Part shown: positions 1-13,200 of the stretch, piece after piece | Layout: every line of letters starts with the position of its first letter | Numbering within the stretch: position 1 is the first letter of the stretch | Assembly (NCBI GenBank): GCA_902729315.2 | Contig: LR746264.1 | Coordinates: 9,145,878-9,209,877, forward strand | Length of the DNA: 64,000 bases | Reading direction: 5' to 3' | Origin: Spirodela intermedia | Taxonomy: Eukaryota > Streptophyta > Magnoliopsida > Alismatales > Araceae | The notes under the pieces: model-generated | Told to the model about the DNA's origin: nothing | The model's input: the letters and a program-made list of their open reading frames with translations, nothing else | Database searches by the model: none | Position numbers and translations under genes: made by a program

Positions 1-1
1 T

Positions 2-691
2 TCCAGATCGAAGCAGGGGGATTTCGTCTGCAACCCCTTCTCCGGCAGAATGAAGACCATGTTCGGCCTCGGCCCTGCGCCGTCGTCCGCCGCTCGCCGT
101 CGCCGGCCGGCACGCGGGTGGTGCCGGTGGTTCCTGCTGCCGCACCCCGGATGCTACCGACGCAGGGAAGAGACCCAGCAGGAGCTGCTGCAGCAGCAGC
201 AGCTTCTAAAGGAAGGTGGTCCGGGAGTGGGACCAGCGGAAGCTGAACATGAAGGAGAGAAAGGCGAAGTGTTCGCTTCTGCAACTCCGCCGAAGAACGC
301 GCTCTTGCTCATGCGGTGCAGATCTGCTCCCCATCGACCCTCCGCCGCCGCCACCACCTTTCCCAACAAGCTCTGGGCCTCCCCGTCCATGGCGGAGGGG
401 CCACCCCCAAGTGGAATGGGAACAAAGGAGCCCGTTGATAGCTTTCCCGTAAAGGCAGACGGTGAACCCAGGGAAAGGGAAGGAGAAGACGAGGATGCGG
501 CGGCGGCGGCGGCAGTGGGGCCTTCCCCGTCCTTCTCGTCGCGGCCTCTGATACTAAGCAGATGCAAATCAGAGCCGGCATGGAGGGCCGCCAAGCTATC
601 GGCGCTGGAGGCTCACAACTCCTTCTGGAACGCAGCGATAGCAACCAGACTAACCGCGCCGAGAGCATCGACGGCGGCGAGAACCGGTTGA
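2..691 (+). CDS. Plant-specific protein of unknown function, 3' part only
   Basis: The reading frame is open from base 2, so the gene begins left of the window; the first in-window ATG at 50 is probably internal because the frame stays open and protein-like before it. About 229 residues are visible, ending in TGA at 691. Two short conserved-looking motifs stand out: NALLLMRCRSAP near the middle and LILSRCKSEPA near the end. I recall this motif pair from small Arg/Ser/Pro-rich plant proteins of unknown function (At1g67050-like). The rest is low complexity: a Q-run, a D/E stretch followed by an alanine run, and Arg-rich segments. No membrane segment or catalytic motif is visible. The family assignment rests on motif memory, and no function can be given. 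Confidence 0.6.
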   Translation, partial: SRSKQGDFVCNPFSGRMKTMFGLGPAPSSAARRRRPARGWCRWFLLPHPGCYRRREETQQELLQQQQLLKEGGPGVGPAEAEHEGEKGEVFASATPPKNALLLMRCRSAPHRPSAAATTFPNKLWASPSMAEGPPPSGMGTKEPVDSFPVKADGEPREREGEDEDAAAAAAVGPSPSFSSRPLILSRCKSEPAWRAAKLSALEAHNSFWNAAIATRLTAPRASTAARTG

Positions 692-1209
692 CGTTGCCGG
701 CGAAGGCGACGGCGCCGCCCGTTTCCAAGTTCTTATCTTTCGACGTAGTCATTATGGCACTACCTACTCCACTGTCCGGACCATGTCCTGTCTTCTGTAC
801 AAATCGAAAGTTCCCTCTCCCTGCCCCCTGCTCGGGTCAACCGTCGATGCCGAACACCCTCCCACGTCGTCAACTCACGCGGCAGGTTGATGGTGAAGAC
901 CCAACCGGAAGGGGAGAAAAGAGGGGAAATAAAGTCTCCGCGCATTGTTGGGCCCACCGTTGCTTGCGGGCAAAGGTTGCGACAGGATGCGCCCCTGAGG
1001 TAGACGAAGCGGGGCCTGCGGGGCCCGCAGTCGGACGTGGCGCACTGCGAGGGGGCAGCGCTGCGGTCGCTTCGAGTCTTACGGTGACCCGCGGGATCAA
1101 CGGGCCGGGTTGAACAGCTCAACGACGACGGGTGCGGTATTTAACTAGATCGACGAGGCGCGATGTAAGTGTAATTGAGGCGCGTTTGAGGGGAGGAAGA
1201 AGGTTCCCG
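692..1209. other. Intergenic: 3' flank of the partial gene and upstream/5' UTR of the CNR8-like gene
   Basis: GC-rich sequence without a supported gene. Overlapping open frames on both strands here reflect high GC content. A weak TATA-like TATTTAA at 1139-1145 lies about 65 bases before the CNR8 start codon and could be its core promoter. Confidence 0.5.
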
Positions 1210-3354
1210 ATGGCGGACGAGGAGAGTAGCCCCCTCCTGGCCGAGCAGGCTAGGGAGGATGCCACCGCGCACAGCGGATGTGGATCTGAGCACATCAAGA
1301 AGGCGGAGGTCTGCAAGGATCCTGCGGCTCCTCCCCTGGGTGCCGCGTCGCCGGGATCTGCCGGAGGGTGGACGGTGGACGGGCTGCCGCTAGGGCACGC
1401 CAGCGTCATGGGGGAGCCGGTGGGCCGCGGTCACTGGGACTCTGGTCTGTTCTCTTGCCTCGGGCGCAGTGATGAGTTCTGCAGCAGCGATCTTGAAGTC
1501 TGTACGTACAATTATCGACACTTACCTTTTCCTCTCTTCGTGAAGAATAAATCGTAGGTCTGTAGATTTATATCAGAACCGCTCTCTTTGAGAATGATAG
1601 GTCCAGTAATTGAGGTCGTATTATATAGATTGATTCCATTTGGTAGGCCGTTGTCTTCGTCTGTTTTCTCTTTTCCTGTTTGCTAGCCGGGACAATTAAC
1701 CTTCTTACTTTTTAATGAGATTTTGATATATTCTTTAAATTTTATGCTTGCTGGTAAATGTTTTGTCCTGGCCTTTTTTCCGTCCCTCGTATTCACCTTT
1801 CTGCAAGAAGGGTTTCTAATTAGGGGATCGAGATGTACTTGGCGTCTATCACCTCTAACTGATGACTTTTCTCCGCGGCTTAATCAAACATTCAGGAAGA
1901 TGATAGAAGATGAGCCGATGGGCATCAATAGAGTTTGGAAGATGTCCTTTGTCTGTCAAATATCCTATTTCACCTTTTTCTGGTCCCAGACCAGGGGCCC
2001 TAGAAGTATCGACGTTAAGTATATGTCGTTTTGCCTCAAATACGCTTTATTTCTTGGCTTTCTTTCATTTGGAATCTTCCGTATCTGTTTCCCATCCAAT
2101 TAGTTTGGAAATCGATGAGATTAGAGGTCGGTGATCCTCAGCCTATGATTATTTTCCCATTTATTTGGGGATATTTTTCCCTCCCCAAAGCAGTAAACTG
2201 TCGTTTCTCATTCTTTCTGCTTTTGCAAACCCCCATCGCTTGAAGCATCAGACAAGTATCACTTTTTCCTGCAGTTTTGTTTTTTCATTGCGTTTGCACG
2301 AATTTTATTGTGTGATAAACTTGGTGCCATATTAATCACAGGGAATCCACTCTTTTAATCTTTCACACAGGCATATTGTGATGATCGCGATTGTAATGCA
2401 AATATTGTGATAATTGGAAACTTTTTTCCCTACCTTTCATCTCAGCTGACATTCGGTTCATTTTAGGTCTTCTTGGAAGTGTTGCTCCTTGTGTTCTTTA
2501 TGGTGGCAATGCTGAGCGGCTTGGATTGTCTTCGGGGTCTTTTGCAAATCATTGCGTGGCATATACAGGCCTTTATATGCTTGGGAATTCATTTTTTGGT
2601 TGGAATTGCCTGGCCCCATGGTTTTCTTACCCTACCCGCACAGCGATTCGTCGTAAATTCAACCTTGAGGTAAGCTTCTGCCTTATATTACAATAAAAAC
2701 AGTTCTCTCAGTTCTCCCCATGATTTAATTTTCCTGATGGGTTATCTGCGCGTATTCACAATGCCAAAATCCAAGATAGTTTTGTTTGTTAGGGTATCTT
2801 CCATTGTTGTATGATCGTAGCTCGTGCCCGTGCGTTAATCAGATGGTCTAGATAGAGAGAAAGGGGGGGCGGGTGCCACCAGAGATAGAGAGGAAACTTG
2901 GTGCATAATGAAATCGGAGGAAGAAAGTGTTTTTGGAGAGTCAGAAGGAAAGCAAACGATTAAGTCTGTTGAATTCACCGGCTACGTCTACTGTCATATT
3001 AGTACAGTTAAAAATTGGCCGTGTTAGCTGTAGTTCTTTCAGTAGAACAACTCAAGCTCTTGCCAATTGAAACGCCACGTGCTTATCGCTAAACACCCAT
3101 CACTCTGTGAGCAGGGCAACTTCGAGGCGTTCTCCAAATCCTGCGGGTGCTGCGGCAACATGGTGAAGGACGAGGTACAGCGCGAGCAGTGCGAGTCCGT
3201 CTGTGACTTCGCCACCCACTTGTTCTGCCACCCGTGCTCCCTCTGCCAGGAAGGGAGGGAGCTGCGCCGCAGGGTGCCGCATCCAGGGTTCAACGGGCGT
3301 TCTGCACTGGTCATGCTACCCCCGGGGGAGCAGACGATGGGCCGCGGCGCCTAG
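1210..3354 (+). CDS. CNR8: PLAC8-family cell number regulator 8-like protein
   Basis: Three exons, 1210-1501, 2467-2669 and 3115-3354, join in phase (donors GTACGT and GTAAGC) to give 244 residues. I chose the ATG at 1210 (MADEESSPLL) because the upstream in-frame ATG at 1132 adds an atypical Arg-rich leader. The spliced protein has the PLAC8 cysteine signature: VCLLGSVAPCVLYG spans the first junction. A hydrophobic middle follows (LGNSFFGWNCLAPWFSYP), then a Cys-rich half with CGCCGNMVKDE and CHPCSLCQEGREL ending RRRVPHPGF. Family members are small plasma-membrane proteins linked to organ size, metal transport or calcium influx. The extended acidic/Pro N-terminus and the CLLGSVAPC form point to the CNR8 subgroup. 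The substrate or partner cannot be read from sequence. Confidence 0.9.
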
Positions 3355-4258
3355 ACAGAGATCATTCCTCAGTCCCGCCGCTCTGATAGCGGCAACACGA
3401 CGAGGTGTTGCCCTGAAGCCCGTCACCAGATACTACATTTGTGTAATGAACGATGTATCGTCCCCATCCCACCTCTTTATCTCAATTCGACAAACCCCAC
3501 CACGAGATTCCTACAGCGTACGAATTCTTCACGTGGTGCTCTACGAATATGTTCTCATCGGGAAGTAAGTGGCGCAAGCGCGAGCTCGCCCGCGAAGATC
3601 GCTGCAATAAGGCACTCTTTTTCCCTCATAAAAGGAGATGCAAACCTTGAGAAGCATCAATCAGTCAGCTGAGTGCCGCCGATGGCTGCGAATAACTTAA
3701 GGAAGCGCCTGAATGTACAGACTTCAGCAAGCCACCGTCAATGGGATGCAAAATACAGGTATATAAATTTATACATGAGGGACTTCCCTCCGACGAATGC
3801 TTTACATCATGAAGCCTCGATGCTCTCCGCCTACATACACTATCTTTCTCTATGTACAGGGACTGCTGCCATGGGTCACTTGAGGATCCCAAATAAAAAG
3901 AATAACTGTGGGTTGGGCAGGACGCAAAAATGGCCAACCATCCCCAGCTAATATTTGATTCACTTGGAAACCGCAGCAAAAGTCTCATTGCTGGATCTCT
4001 AGTTTCCTTGGGAGGGAGGGGGAGGCAAGGCTCACCACTGCTCTTGTACACTTTGTCACAAACAGAAGGGAAGGGCAGAAAGGAGACACCACTGGTGTTG
4101 ACCCATATGATCCCAGGCTGGAGAGCTATTTTCTTCCTTGGCCCGAGGGGGATATGATATGCTTGAACTTACACTTCGAACAACAGATCATACCCAGGGC
4201 AAAATGTACGGACGAATAAGAGAAATAGATTTATGATGGCGAACTTAGAATTTCCAGC
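3355..4258. other. Convergent intergenic region between CNR8 and SIZ1 3' ends
   Basis: Holds the 3' UTRs of two genes that point at each other. Open frames here are short and unlike any family I know. No repeat or other element seen. Confidence 0.5.
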
Positions 4259-7200
4259 TCAATCAGAATCTATGGATAGATATAACCGAGGTCTCACGGC
4301 CCTGGGCTGTTGGGGCTGGGAAAAAAGGGTATCAGACCTTTGGTTATTTGAGGAGCCTCTGTCGTCGTTCATGCTGAGAAGCAAAGAAGCTGCAATGCTG
4401 AGAAGCAAAGAAGCTGCAATAAGAAACAAAAGACATACAAGGTAGAATGAGCAGCGAGTAAAATCCTCCTGTTGAATTCTTGAGGCCCAAATGATTATTC
4501 AGAGGCAAAAAACAATACAGGACTTTGCAGGTAAAATATGATTTTCTAAGGGAAGAAAGTAATCAGGCAATTACCAGTGTTGGCAAGCGAATCCATCCTA
4601 CCGTCAGAACCAAATTGATGCCTAGAATTCAACACACTTGTTGCTGCAGGCTCAATATGATTGCCGTCATTGCCCCCAAGCCGGAGGGAGATCCAATCAT
4701 CGGTGGGGATGGCATTGACCATGTCAACACCCTGAGTCAAATCAGGCTGAAGTATACCAGCCGGTTGAGTGGGAAGGAAAATCTGCAAAGACGGGTCATC
4801 ACCAGCAAATGCAAGGGGATTGTTCACAAGGCTACCATTTGCATCGGCATTCGACTGGCTAGCAGATGAGTCCATCCTGGATTGGTGTAACGATTCATGG
4901 TGATGATTATGACGAGCATACTCATTAGAATGGCGTATGGGGAAATCCTCGGCCCGTGGAACAGTTCCAATCACGCCATCAGAACCCAATCCAAAGCCAT
5001 TCATAGGTGGGCAGCCGAGAGAATTGCGATTTACATCCACCATTGTATCTGAGACACTAGCGTCTGTGTTGAATAATTGGAAACCAGAACCCGTCTGGGA
5101 GCATGTTGGCAACGGCCAGAGCGGCATTTCAAAATCATCACCACTGCCGAATAGACCAAGACAGGCTGAACCAGGTCCGGTGTCCACCAGGTACGAGTCT
5201 TGGGCTCCAGGATCAGTCTCCGTAAAAGGAATTCCATTGCCACTCGGAGGGCCAGTGTCGTATGCAGCTGCAGCTAATGTAGTATTATTATCCTCTTCTG
5301 AGTCACTTAAAACAATGACGTCGGCATCTTTTGACTGTACAGGAGAGACTCTGTCGCCAGCACCGTAAATACTGAAACTCACAGGATCCAATAACTCCGG
5401 GACATTGCTTGAGAAATCAAAGTTTCTCCTTCGTTCTTGGTTAACACTAACATCCTCTCCATCCCCGTAACTACCAGTAGCGCTGACACTCAAAGGCATG
5501 GGCTTTTGACATTGGCCCTCAAACCTTTCTGCTGCATGATTTCCAGAGGATGAAGGAGTCGTGCCACTGGGTTTGCTAACTTCCCAGATGCCATTGGGAT
5601 TTCTCTTAATACCCAGTTTTAGACCACCCGTGCTTTCCTGCTTAGACTGCTGCAATAACTCAGAATCTGGTTTTACTTCGCTGTTAGTAAAGACCTGAAC
5701 AGTCCCATCAGGCAGGTGCCACTGCCCAAGGGTCCTATTTTCGCTGTCGCCCTTAGCACGCCAAGATCCATCAGGCTTTACCTCAATTTCATTTATCTCT
5801 TCATCGCAATTTCGTAACTATACAAGAAAAATAAAAAGGATAATTAATTTTAGTATATTGACAAGAACATACGAGCACAACGGGCTGATATGGTCTTCCA
5901 GGGGCATTACCAGACTCGTGATGCGGTTGAAATATGGATCAATGATAATATTCTCTAGAGAGTAGTTCTTAAGACAAATGGGGCACTGCCACTGAAAAAA
6001 GAAGGAAAAGTAAATCTCGTATTCTTTTTTCAAAATAAGACAACTGATAGGCATGATAGGTTTTATGAAGCTCACCTTTCTTGATCGCTGGTTAAGTTCG
6101 ACAAAGGTTTCAAGATCAAAACAACCCATATGTACACAAGGCTTGAACCTCCCAGCAATTCTCATTCTAGATCCGCTCATCTGCAAATAAAGACGGAATA
6201 GTTAGCAATCTTCATCTTTGACATGAACATCGCACCAAAACCAAATCCACTGATGTACGCCGTCCCTACTGATATTTTGACACTTTTGCTAACCGTACAA
6301 GGAAAAACTATAAGATAGTCCCATTCAAAAACTGCTTTAAAAGCTTCTTAAAAGTTTTTATGACAAATTCCACTGGACTGCCAAGACTGTTGGGAACGGC
6401 TGACATGAAGCAGAGAACTGCATCTATTTTTGTCCTACAGAATCAGACTCTACGAAAGAAGTAAAAAAAAAAAAGGCATAAATGACCATTAGCTATTCTA
6501 CTGACAATAGTGTTCATAAAGCATGGAAATCTGATGGAACCAAGAGAAGAAGCGTAACAATAAGCTACAATAATCAATCGCAAATCATGACGTGTAATTT
6601 TAAAACCAAGCTAGGCACATAATCTAACATTGACCCTACCCTATGAGATGAAGTAAAAGATTTTGTAACGATTAAAACTGAAAATATTTGCAGAAATCTG
6701 CAGAAAAAGTTCAGAAGCAATTCTGGAACGCCCCCCCATGAATGTGTTCAGGTTTAACAGAAGATAAACTAAAGAGAACGCAGCATTTTTATCTTTCAGC
6801 TGATACCTAAACGAGTCGATGATATGAAGAAAATTATCAGAAATTCTGCAAGGGACACTTTTCCTACTGCATTCGGTGAATGGGATGAGGTCACGGAGTA
6901 AAACAATCCAAAAACAATTCTAGAACAAGTAAAACATAGAAACAGAGGGAAGATGAAGGAACTACACGGTAATCAGCCCAAGCCTCTATGGTGTTGTGCT
7001 AACGAATTTTATTAGGAGCTGAACCATGGTTTGACATATCTACATCATGGCCCAAAAAAGAAAATCAGAGAACCAACAAAGGGGAACCGACAAAAGCATC
7101 ACTTTGAACCACTCTTCAATTTTGATCAAATGATAGAATACCAGGATTTTCACTCATTGACATAATATATTATGGTTACGTCATCTGTGACTTACTGAAG

Positions 7201-10200
7201 CTTACACATCTGAGTTGTTCAGATATGGTCCAAGTTCATTCCCAAGCACTTAAGAGTCATAAAACACCCTCGTTTTATAAAATGTACTTCAATTCCTCAT
7301 TTTTAACGCTGTTTCAATATTTTCTGATCACGCATCTAATGAAAATCCATATATCCTCAGTATAAAGAAAAACGATTAATATTCTGGCAAAGGTAAAACT
7401 ATGTTCATGTATAGTTAGGGAGGCATCTCAAAAGTAAAGATGAAAATAAAAATAGTAAATGAGTGCTGGAGGACAGGGCTGAAGATGAGCGTTAATAAAC
7501 GAAATTCACACTCATCAAAGATACCAATGGATAATGACAGGTTTCAAAGAATCATAGTGGGCGTGCACTTTGTCACCCAAGATGATCAAGAGGGGGACGG
7601 GTAGATATCATGCACTCATTGTTGAGCGGGGGACAAGAGAGCAGTCAGTATCATTTTAGATATCACCAGGTACCCCATAGAAATCAACAATTTTCTTTTG
7701 TTTCTTCTGACCAGGCATATGAAGACATAATTTCGTCAGATATCACTATCTTGCGAACACAAAAATAACAAATTAAAAGTGGGATTTGAGGTGAGATCCA
7801 CACTATTATTCAAAGAAATTGGAGATTATATTTTTTCATACACAATCAATCTTAAAAAGGAATAGTTTTGCCAATGCCAAATGACAAGACTGATACTCAC
7901 AGGACAACGGAGACTGACTGTAACTAACTCAGCAACAACTTCCAAGTCACTATCACTGTCAGCATTATCTGTTGTGGCCCCACCACCAATGCAACGACAG
8001 ACACGAGCAAGGGAATCCGCAAAACGTTCACCATCAGTTTCTTTCGGAATCAAACTCAGAACCTGCACAATGAATTAAACAATGAGATCAGCCATAGACG
8101 AAAGGGAAAAAAGCGAGACTCCACCAAGTGCCTCTTCTAGACGCAACTTAACTTGATGTGTGCATCATATAAGACCAAAAAAAAAAGGCGCAATCTGCTA
8201 GCCAAGCAAGTGAAATGTAAACAACTATGAAAACGACAATTTCATGAAAACTACAGCAACCTTCAGCCTTGATGGCTGTATATGTATATAAAATTTACCT
8301 ACAAGAATTTTATACTTCGCCAACATATTGCAGCAGGAATCACAGCACACTTTCTATGATAGGCCATTAGTAAGAATAGTATCCTATCCCCGGCACATTT
8401 CTTAGTTAGGACGACAGAGGTCTAAGCAAATCCCAGCTCATGGGCCAGAGAAAGGATTATGCAACAAGAGGATTAATTGAAGACACTGACCATCATTACA
8501 AGTACCAACCACTAGAAGAGCTTCTCTTGCAACATGTGTAGATGACAAGTTGTCCTTGCAGCATACTCTTGGGAATATGATAAATGCAACCTTCTCTTAC
8601 CTCCCAACTGATAGTCAGGTTGACATATACACTGTCATTTATAAATCTCAGGAATCTCCAATTTCTTATAATGACGAATGTGTTGGTTAAGTGAAGCCCG
8701 GCAAAGAACAGAAAAATAGGACAATAATTCTATATGGCTCAGAAAAACTATATAATACTGGCAATTAGCAGTTTCCCCCGGGAAAAGCCATCAACCAAAA
8801 AAGTGTGGCGCCATAAAAAGGCATATAATGTAGTTCAAAAGCTATGCACAGTATTATCAAATAAACACTTTTACCTGCTGAAGAGTCCTCCTTTTTGCAA
8901 TTCTCAACCCAAAACAGAATGTTCGGGCATCACATCTTGTAAAACTAATTTTGTTAATTCCTTCTCTGCTGCATGTTGTGATCTGGAACGAAACCATTTT
9001 AGCATGAAAAATTTCCTTCCAGATCTATATGAAAATATGTGAATACACAAGCATGCAAAAACTGCAACCCAGTAAGGTTTTTTAGTATGAAAAGTAAATC
9101 TCAGTAACCCCTAAAACAAACCTTCCGTCAAATTTAAGAGGAATAAGCTAAAATACAAAATAAAAATAATCAAATTAAAATAGAACATGAAAAACATAAA
9201 ATCACGGAAAAGAAACGCACCACAGGACCATCATCACGTCCATTAGCACCTAACAACTGACCCCCTGGTCTATTTGTTGCTCGTACAGGAATACCTGCAT
9301 GACAAGGATGAAGGTAGAATTTTACTAAACGAAACAAGCCATGCATCAAAACTTGCAAAAACAGATAAATTTAGCATCATTTCAGGAATAACTTCTCATG
9401 CAAATCCACGGAAAAAAACCCAAAGAATGTAGACACATGGAGAGACAGAAGACAGGGGAACCTCCTCTAAATCTCCTTAAAGCGTCAGCAATTGGCAATC
9501 CCCATGAAGAAATACAGCCATATATCGCTAGCAGTAACTCAAGGAAGAAATGAGTTTGCAGCTTTCAATGAGCTGAAAGCACGATAGCAAGAATATCTTC
9601 ACAACAGGTTTCTCCTACTGAAGTACCTCTTGGTTACATGTAAATATGTTTAACAACACCCCAAGTTATATAAAAATCAATTCACAAGGTAGAATAATAG
9701 CCTTAAGTAAAAAAAATTGCAAACGATTTAAGCTTAAGTCTACCGCGTCCAACCTGGGACTAGTGTGTAACAAGCCCAGGTCTGTCTTGATGCACAAAAT
9801 CGTGACATTGCAAAAAGGCTTTCAACCTGAGTTAAAGGTTTATGTATAAAGTGATGGAAACCGCGATAGGAGATAGCATATTTTTTACGGACGGCCATTA
9901 CACAATGCAATCGAATTCAGATATACTTCAGAAATAGCAAGCTTCTAGGCAAGAACTAAGAATCGATAGCCATAGCATTCCCAGCAAATAGAGTAAGAAG
10001 CAACATGTCGAATTAAAGGATATGTTTTCAGTACTTTAGCTACATTTGAATGTGCAATAGAAACAAATTCATAAAGGAAATAAATGTACTCTATACCATT
10101 GACCACAAGATCAGGAAATTGAGGCCATTGCATCCTGAATGGGACTTTATCATTGAGAAGGATACACCAGACCTGCAGGAGAACTAGTCAAAATGCAATA

Positions 10201-13200
10201 ATTCCTCACAAATCTCAGGGGATAGTCAATTCATCGAAGGTCCAATAAAAACCCACGATGGGGCAACGAAAATAAAGGACTCATTATTCCCCACATTCTT
10301 TGCAACTAGAGCAAAGGAAAAATGGAAATATTGTCTTAAAAAGGAGCCAAAAAACAGCGGAAAGGGAGGAATTAAAATCTCTCACACAATTTTCCCCAGC
10401 CAAAATATTCATGGCTCCAGCGGGGAAATCTGACTACCCACCACAAAAAATAAACCAACTCATTCATTAGTATAGGAGAGCGAAGGTAAACAACGGGTCA
10501 ACATCAATAAGTACTTCATAAAAATGCGGCTAAGTTCTGATAACTAAGATTCAAATTATGAGTCATGGGTTGGTGACCCCAGTTGTTTGGCTCATTGTGT
10601 TTTCTCCATTAACTACTTACATTATCATCATATCCATTTCTAGTGCAGCCATGGGATAGCATACTTTTCTTCCAGATAAATCTGAACAAGACATACACTT
10701 GGTTATAGTTTCTAACTGATAAAAACGGACAATTGCACAAAATGATGTCCCAGGCGAAGTCCACTTTCTATTTCGTCTCCTCTACGTCCTAAATCACCAC
10801 TCAATATTCTTAAGCTGCTAAATTACACTGGTCCATCAACAAGGAGTTATCAATGAAGAGCTTGGCTAGATTTCAGACAAAGAGCACGTACAAAGCTCAA
10901 GTTAGGCAATGTAGGAAATGGAAACTCAAATCAGAAGTGACCTCGTCAAATGAAATACATTCTCTCTAAAAAAAGTGTCCAAATTAAATAAAGAGCAAAA
11001 ACGATCCAAAATCAAAACTGAGGAAGACAACAGACCTGAAGATCATATTCATTTTTCTGTAATAAATCTCTGTCTGCTCTACTCAGCTGGAACATTCTTT
11101 CCAATTGCTGTGCAGAATTTGTTCTGAAAAGAATGAGGTTAGAAAACAAAATCATGAAACAGTAAAAATAACACTACGGCATATCAGTATTAATGTTACT
11201 GGTGACACGAAGACCAATATAAGTCAACAAGGAAAATTCGCTTTCTTTTAAATAAAAGTTGAGAATTTGTACGTGAACTATCCCAAGTAAAATTATGGAG
11301 ACAGATAATCCATTAAGAGAGTTCTAATATTGTAATGGATGCAGGACATACCCATCGGGTCCGGGGCCTGCAGAGGATAACTTCACAGGGAGCAACGGAT
11401 GTGCCACAGTCACCCAAAACCTGCGATATTAAAAATGTGTCACCATTAAAAGTGGAAGCAAACGATGACAAAAACATAAAACGAAACACCAACAATCAAA
11501 CTTTTAGATGGAACAGAAACTTCCGGCATTAAACACTAGAACAATAAACAGAATGTAGTCATATCTTACATTAATTTTACAACAGAATGACCAGAGGTTC
11601 TAAGAAGATTAACCCAGGAAGGCTAAAAAACCTGTGCACAATTAATATAATATAATAATATTAGAACAGTTCACATTCTACCACTTGCACCGCGAAGAAC
11701 TGAGTTTCAAGGGAATCAGTTAACTTCGTGAAGCAAGAATTTTACATTTCAGGGTCAAAAATAGATAGCAAGATAGATCTATTGGCCTCTGCCTTTTTCC
11801 TCCTCTTTACAACATTATATTCCTGAAGATTATTTTAGTACATATATACCAAATTTTATTTCACGGAAAAATCTGCACCTACATTAAGGAATTTGAAAAT
11901 GAATTAGTAGAAAAAATTAGTTTAGTTTTGCAAACGATCATCAAATTAGATTGATTTTTTAACATAAAACACAGGATACAGTAACCTAAAGTACGATTCT
12001 CCTTTATTTAAATAATTGTTAATAATGTTGAATAACAGATAAACAACAACTAAAGAACATGATAGATATCACATAGGGTATCATGGAACATTTCAATAAA
12101 TAAAATATCAATCACATTATCTAGAAAATTTTGTCGTACATTGAATAAGATTCATAGAAACAATTGAATTACTGATGCTTCTAATTGGGATGTAAGTTGA
12201 AGTTTCAAACTGCCCTCTGTTACCGGAAAAAAATGTCTAGAGTGACGCATGGAGACAATGAATTCATTGTAAAAAACAAAAAAAAAAGGTAAAAGTTGTG
12301 TTCCATCCAAACACAAGCGTTAGTCTGGCTCTCCACTCTATTCATGCTTCTCAATTGTCTAGATTAATCAAGAATGAATAAACTCAATAAGTGGTCGTAA
12401 ATAATAGATGTCTTGGACAAATCAATATTTCTTATAATTTATGCAAAATTATCAATTGCAACATTTATGTCTCTATTTTCCAGAACAAAACAATGGAGAA
12501 ATGGTCAACGGGATACATCACTCCATTATGATCCTACTCTGTCATCTTGTCTTGTATCAAGCCCATCTACAAAAAAATCACTTTTACGGACTTGATCATT
12601 ATGCTAAGTTTTTAAGAAATAAACGCCTAAAGGGGGGGTAAACTTCATTTTCAACAGAGGACAACATCGTACCAATGATTTTTTTCTAAACGACATATGA
12701 CACGTGCAAGAGATATCCGTACTCCAGCTATACGGAAATATTCTAAATGGCGCATATAAATGCATTCAGAAAGTAAAAAAGCTTTCTAGAACCTTTTTTT
12801 TAATGCAGAGAAATCGGCCACTGTTACCCAATCAAGAGTACAAAAGATCAAAGGACTGAAGCTTCCACCGGATAAACAAGAGAGGAGAAAAGGAAATAGC
12901 TAAGAAGCAATTTCTTATTTGGTAAGATGCTAGCATAGAAGCAGATCGAAAAATAAACAGTCTGAGAGATCAAACACACTTCAAATAAACGATTACAGAA
13001 AAAGAATAGATGATTATCATAGAAAATAAGGGAACCTTAAATTAAATTCATTAGTTTCCTTTCAAGAGTAACGACAATCGAAATAAGATAGAAGGCATAT
13101 CACATGAAATTTCTAATCTTTTTCCATCTGGAACACTAATTTGGACATCCTCAACAGATAAGGAGTAAACTGCGTCAACATTCCAGATAACATATGGGAT

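Noticed and set aside
1132-1209. Upstream in-frame ATG as the start of the CNR8 gene
   Set aside because: It lies close behind the TATA-like sequence and adds an Arg-rich stretch unlike the family; the ATG at 1210 fits better.
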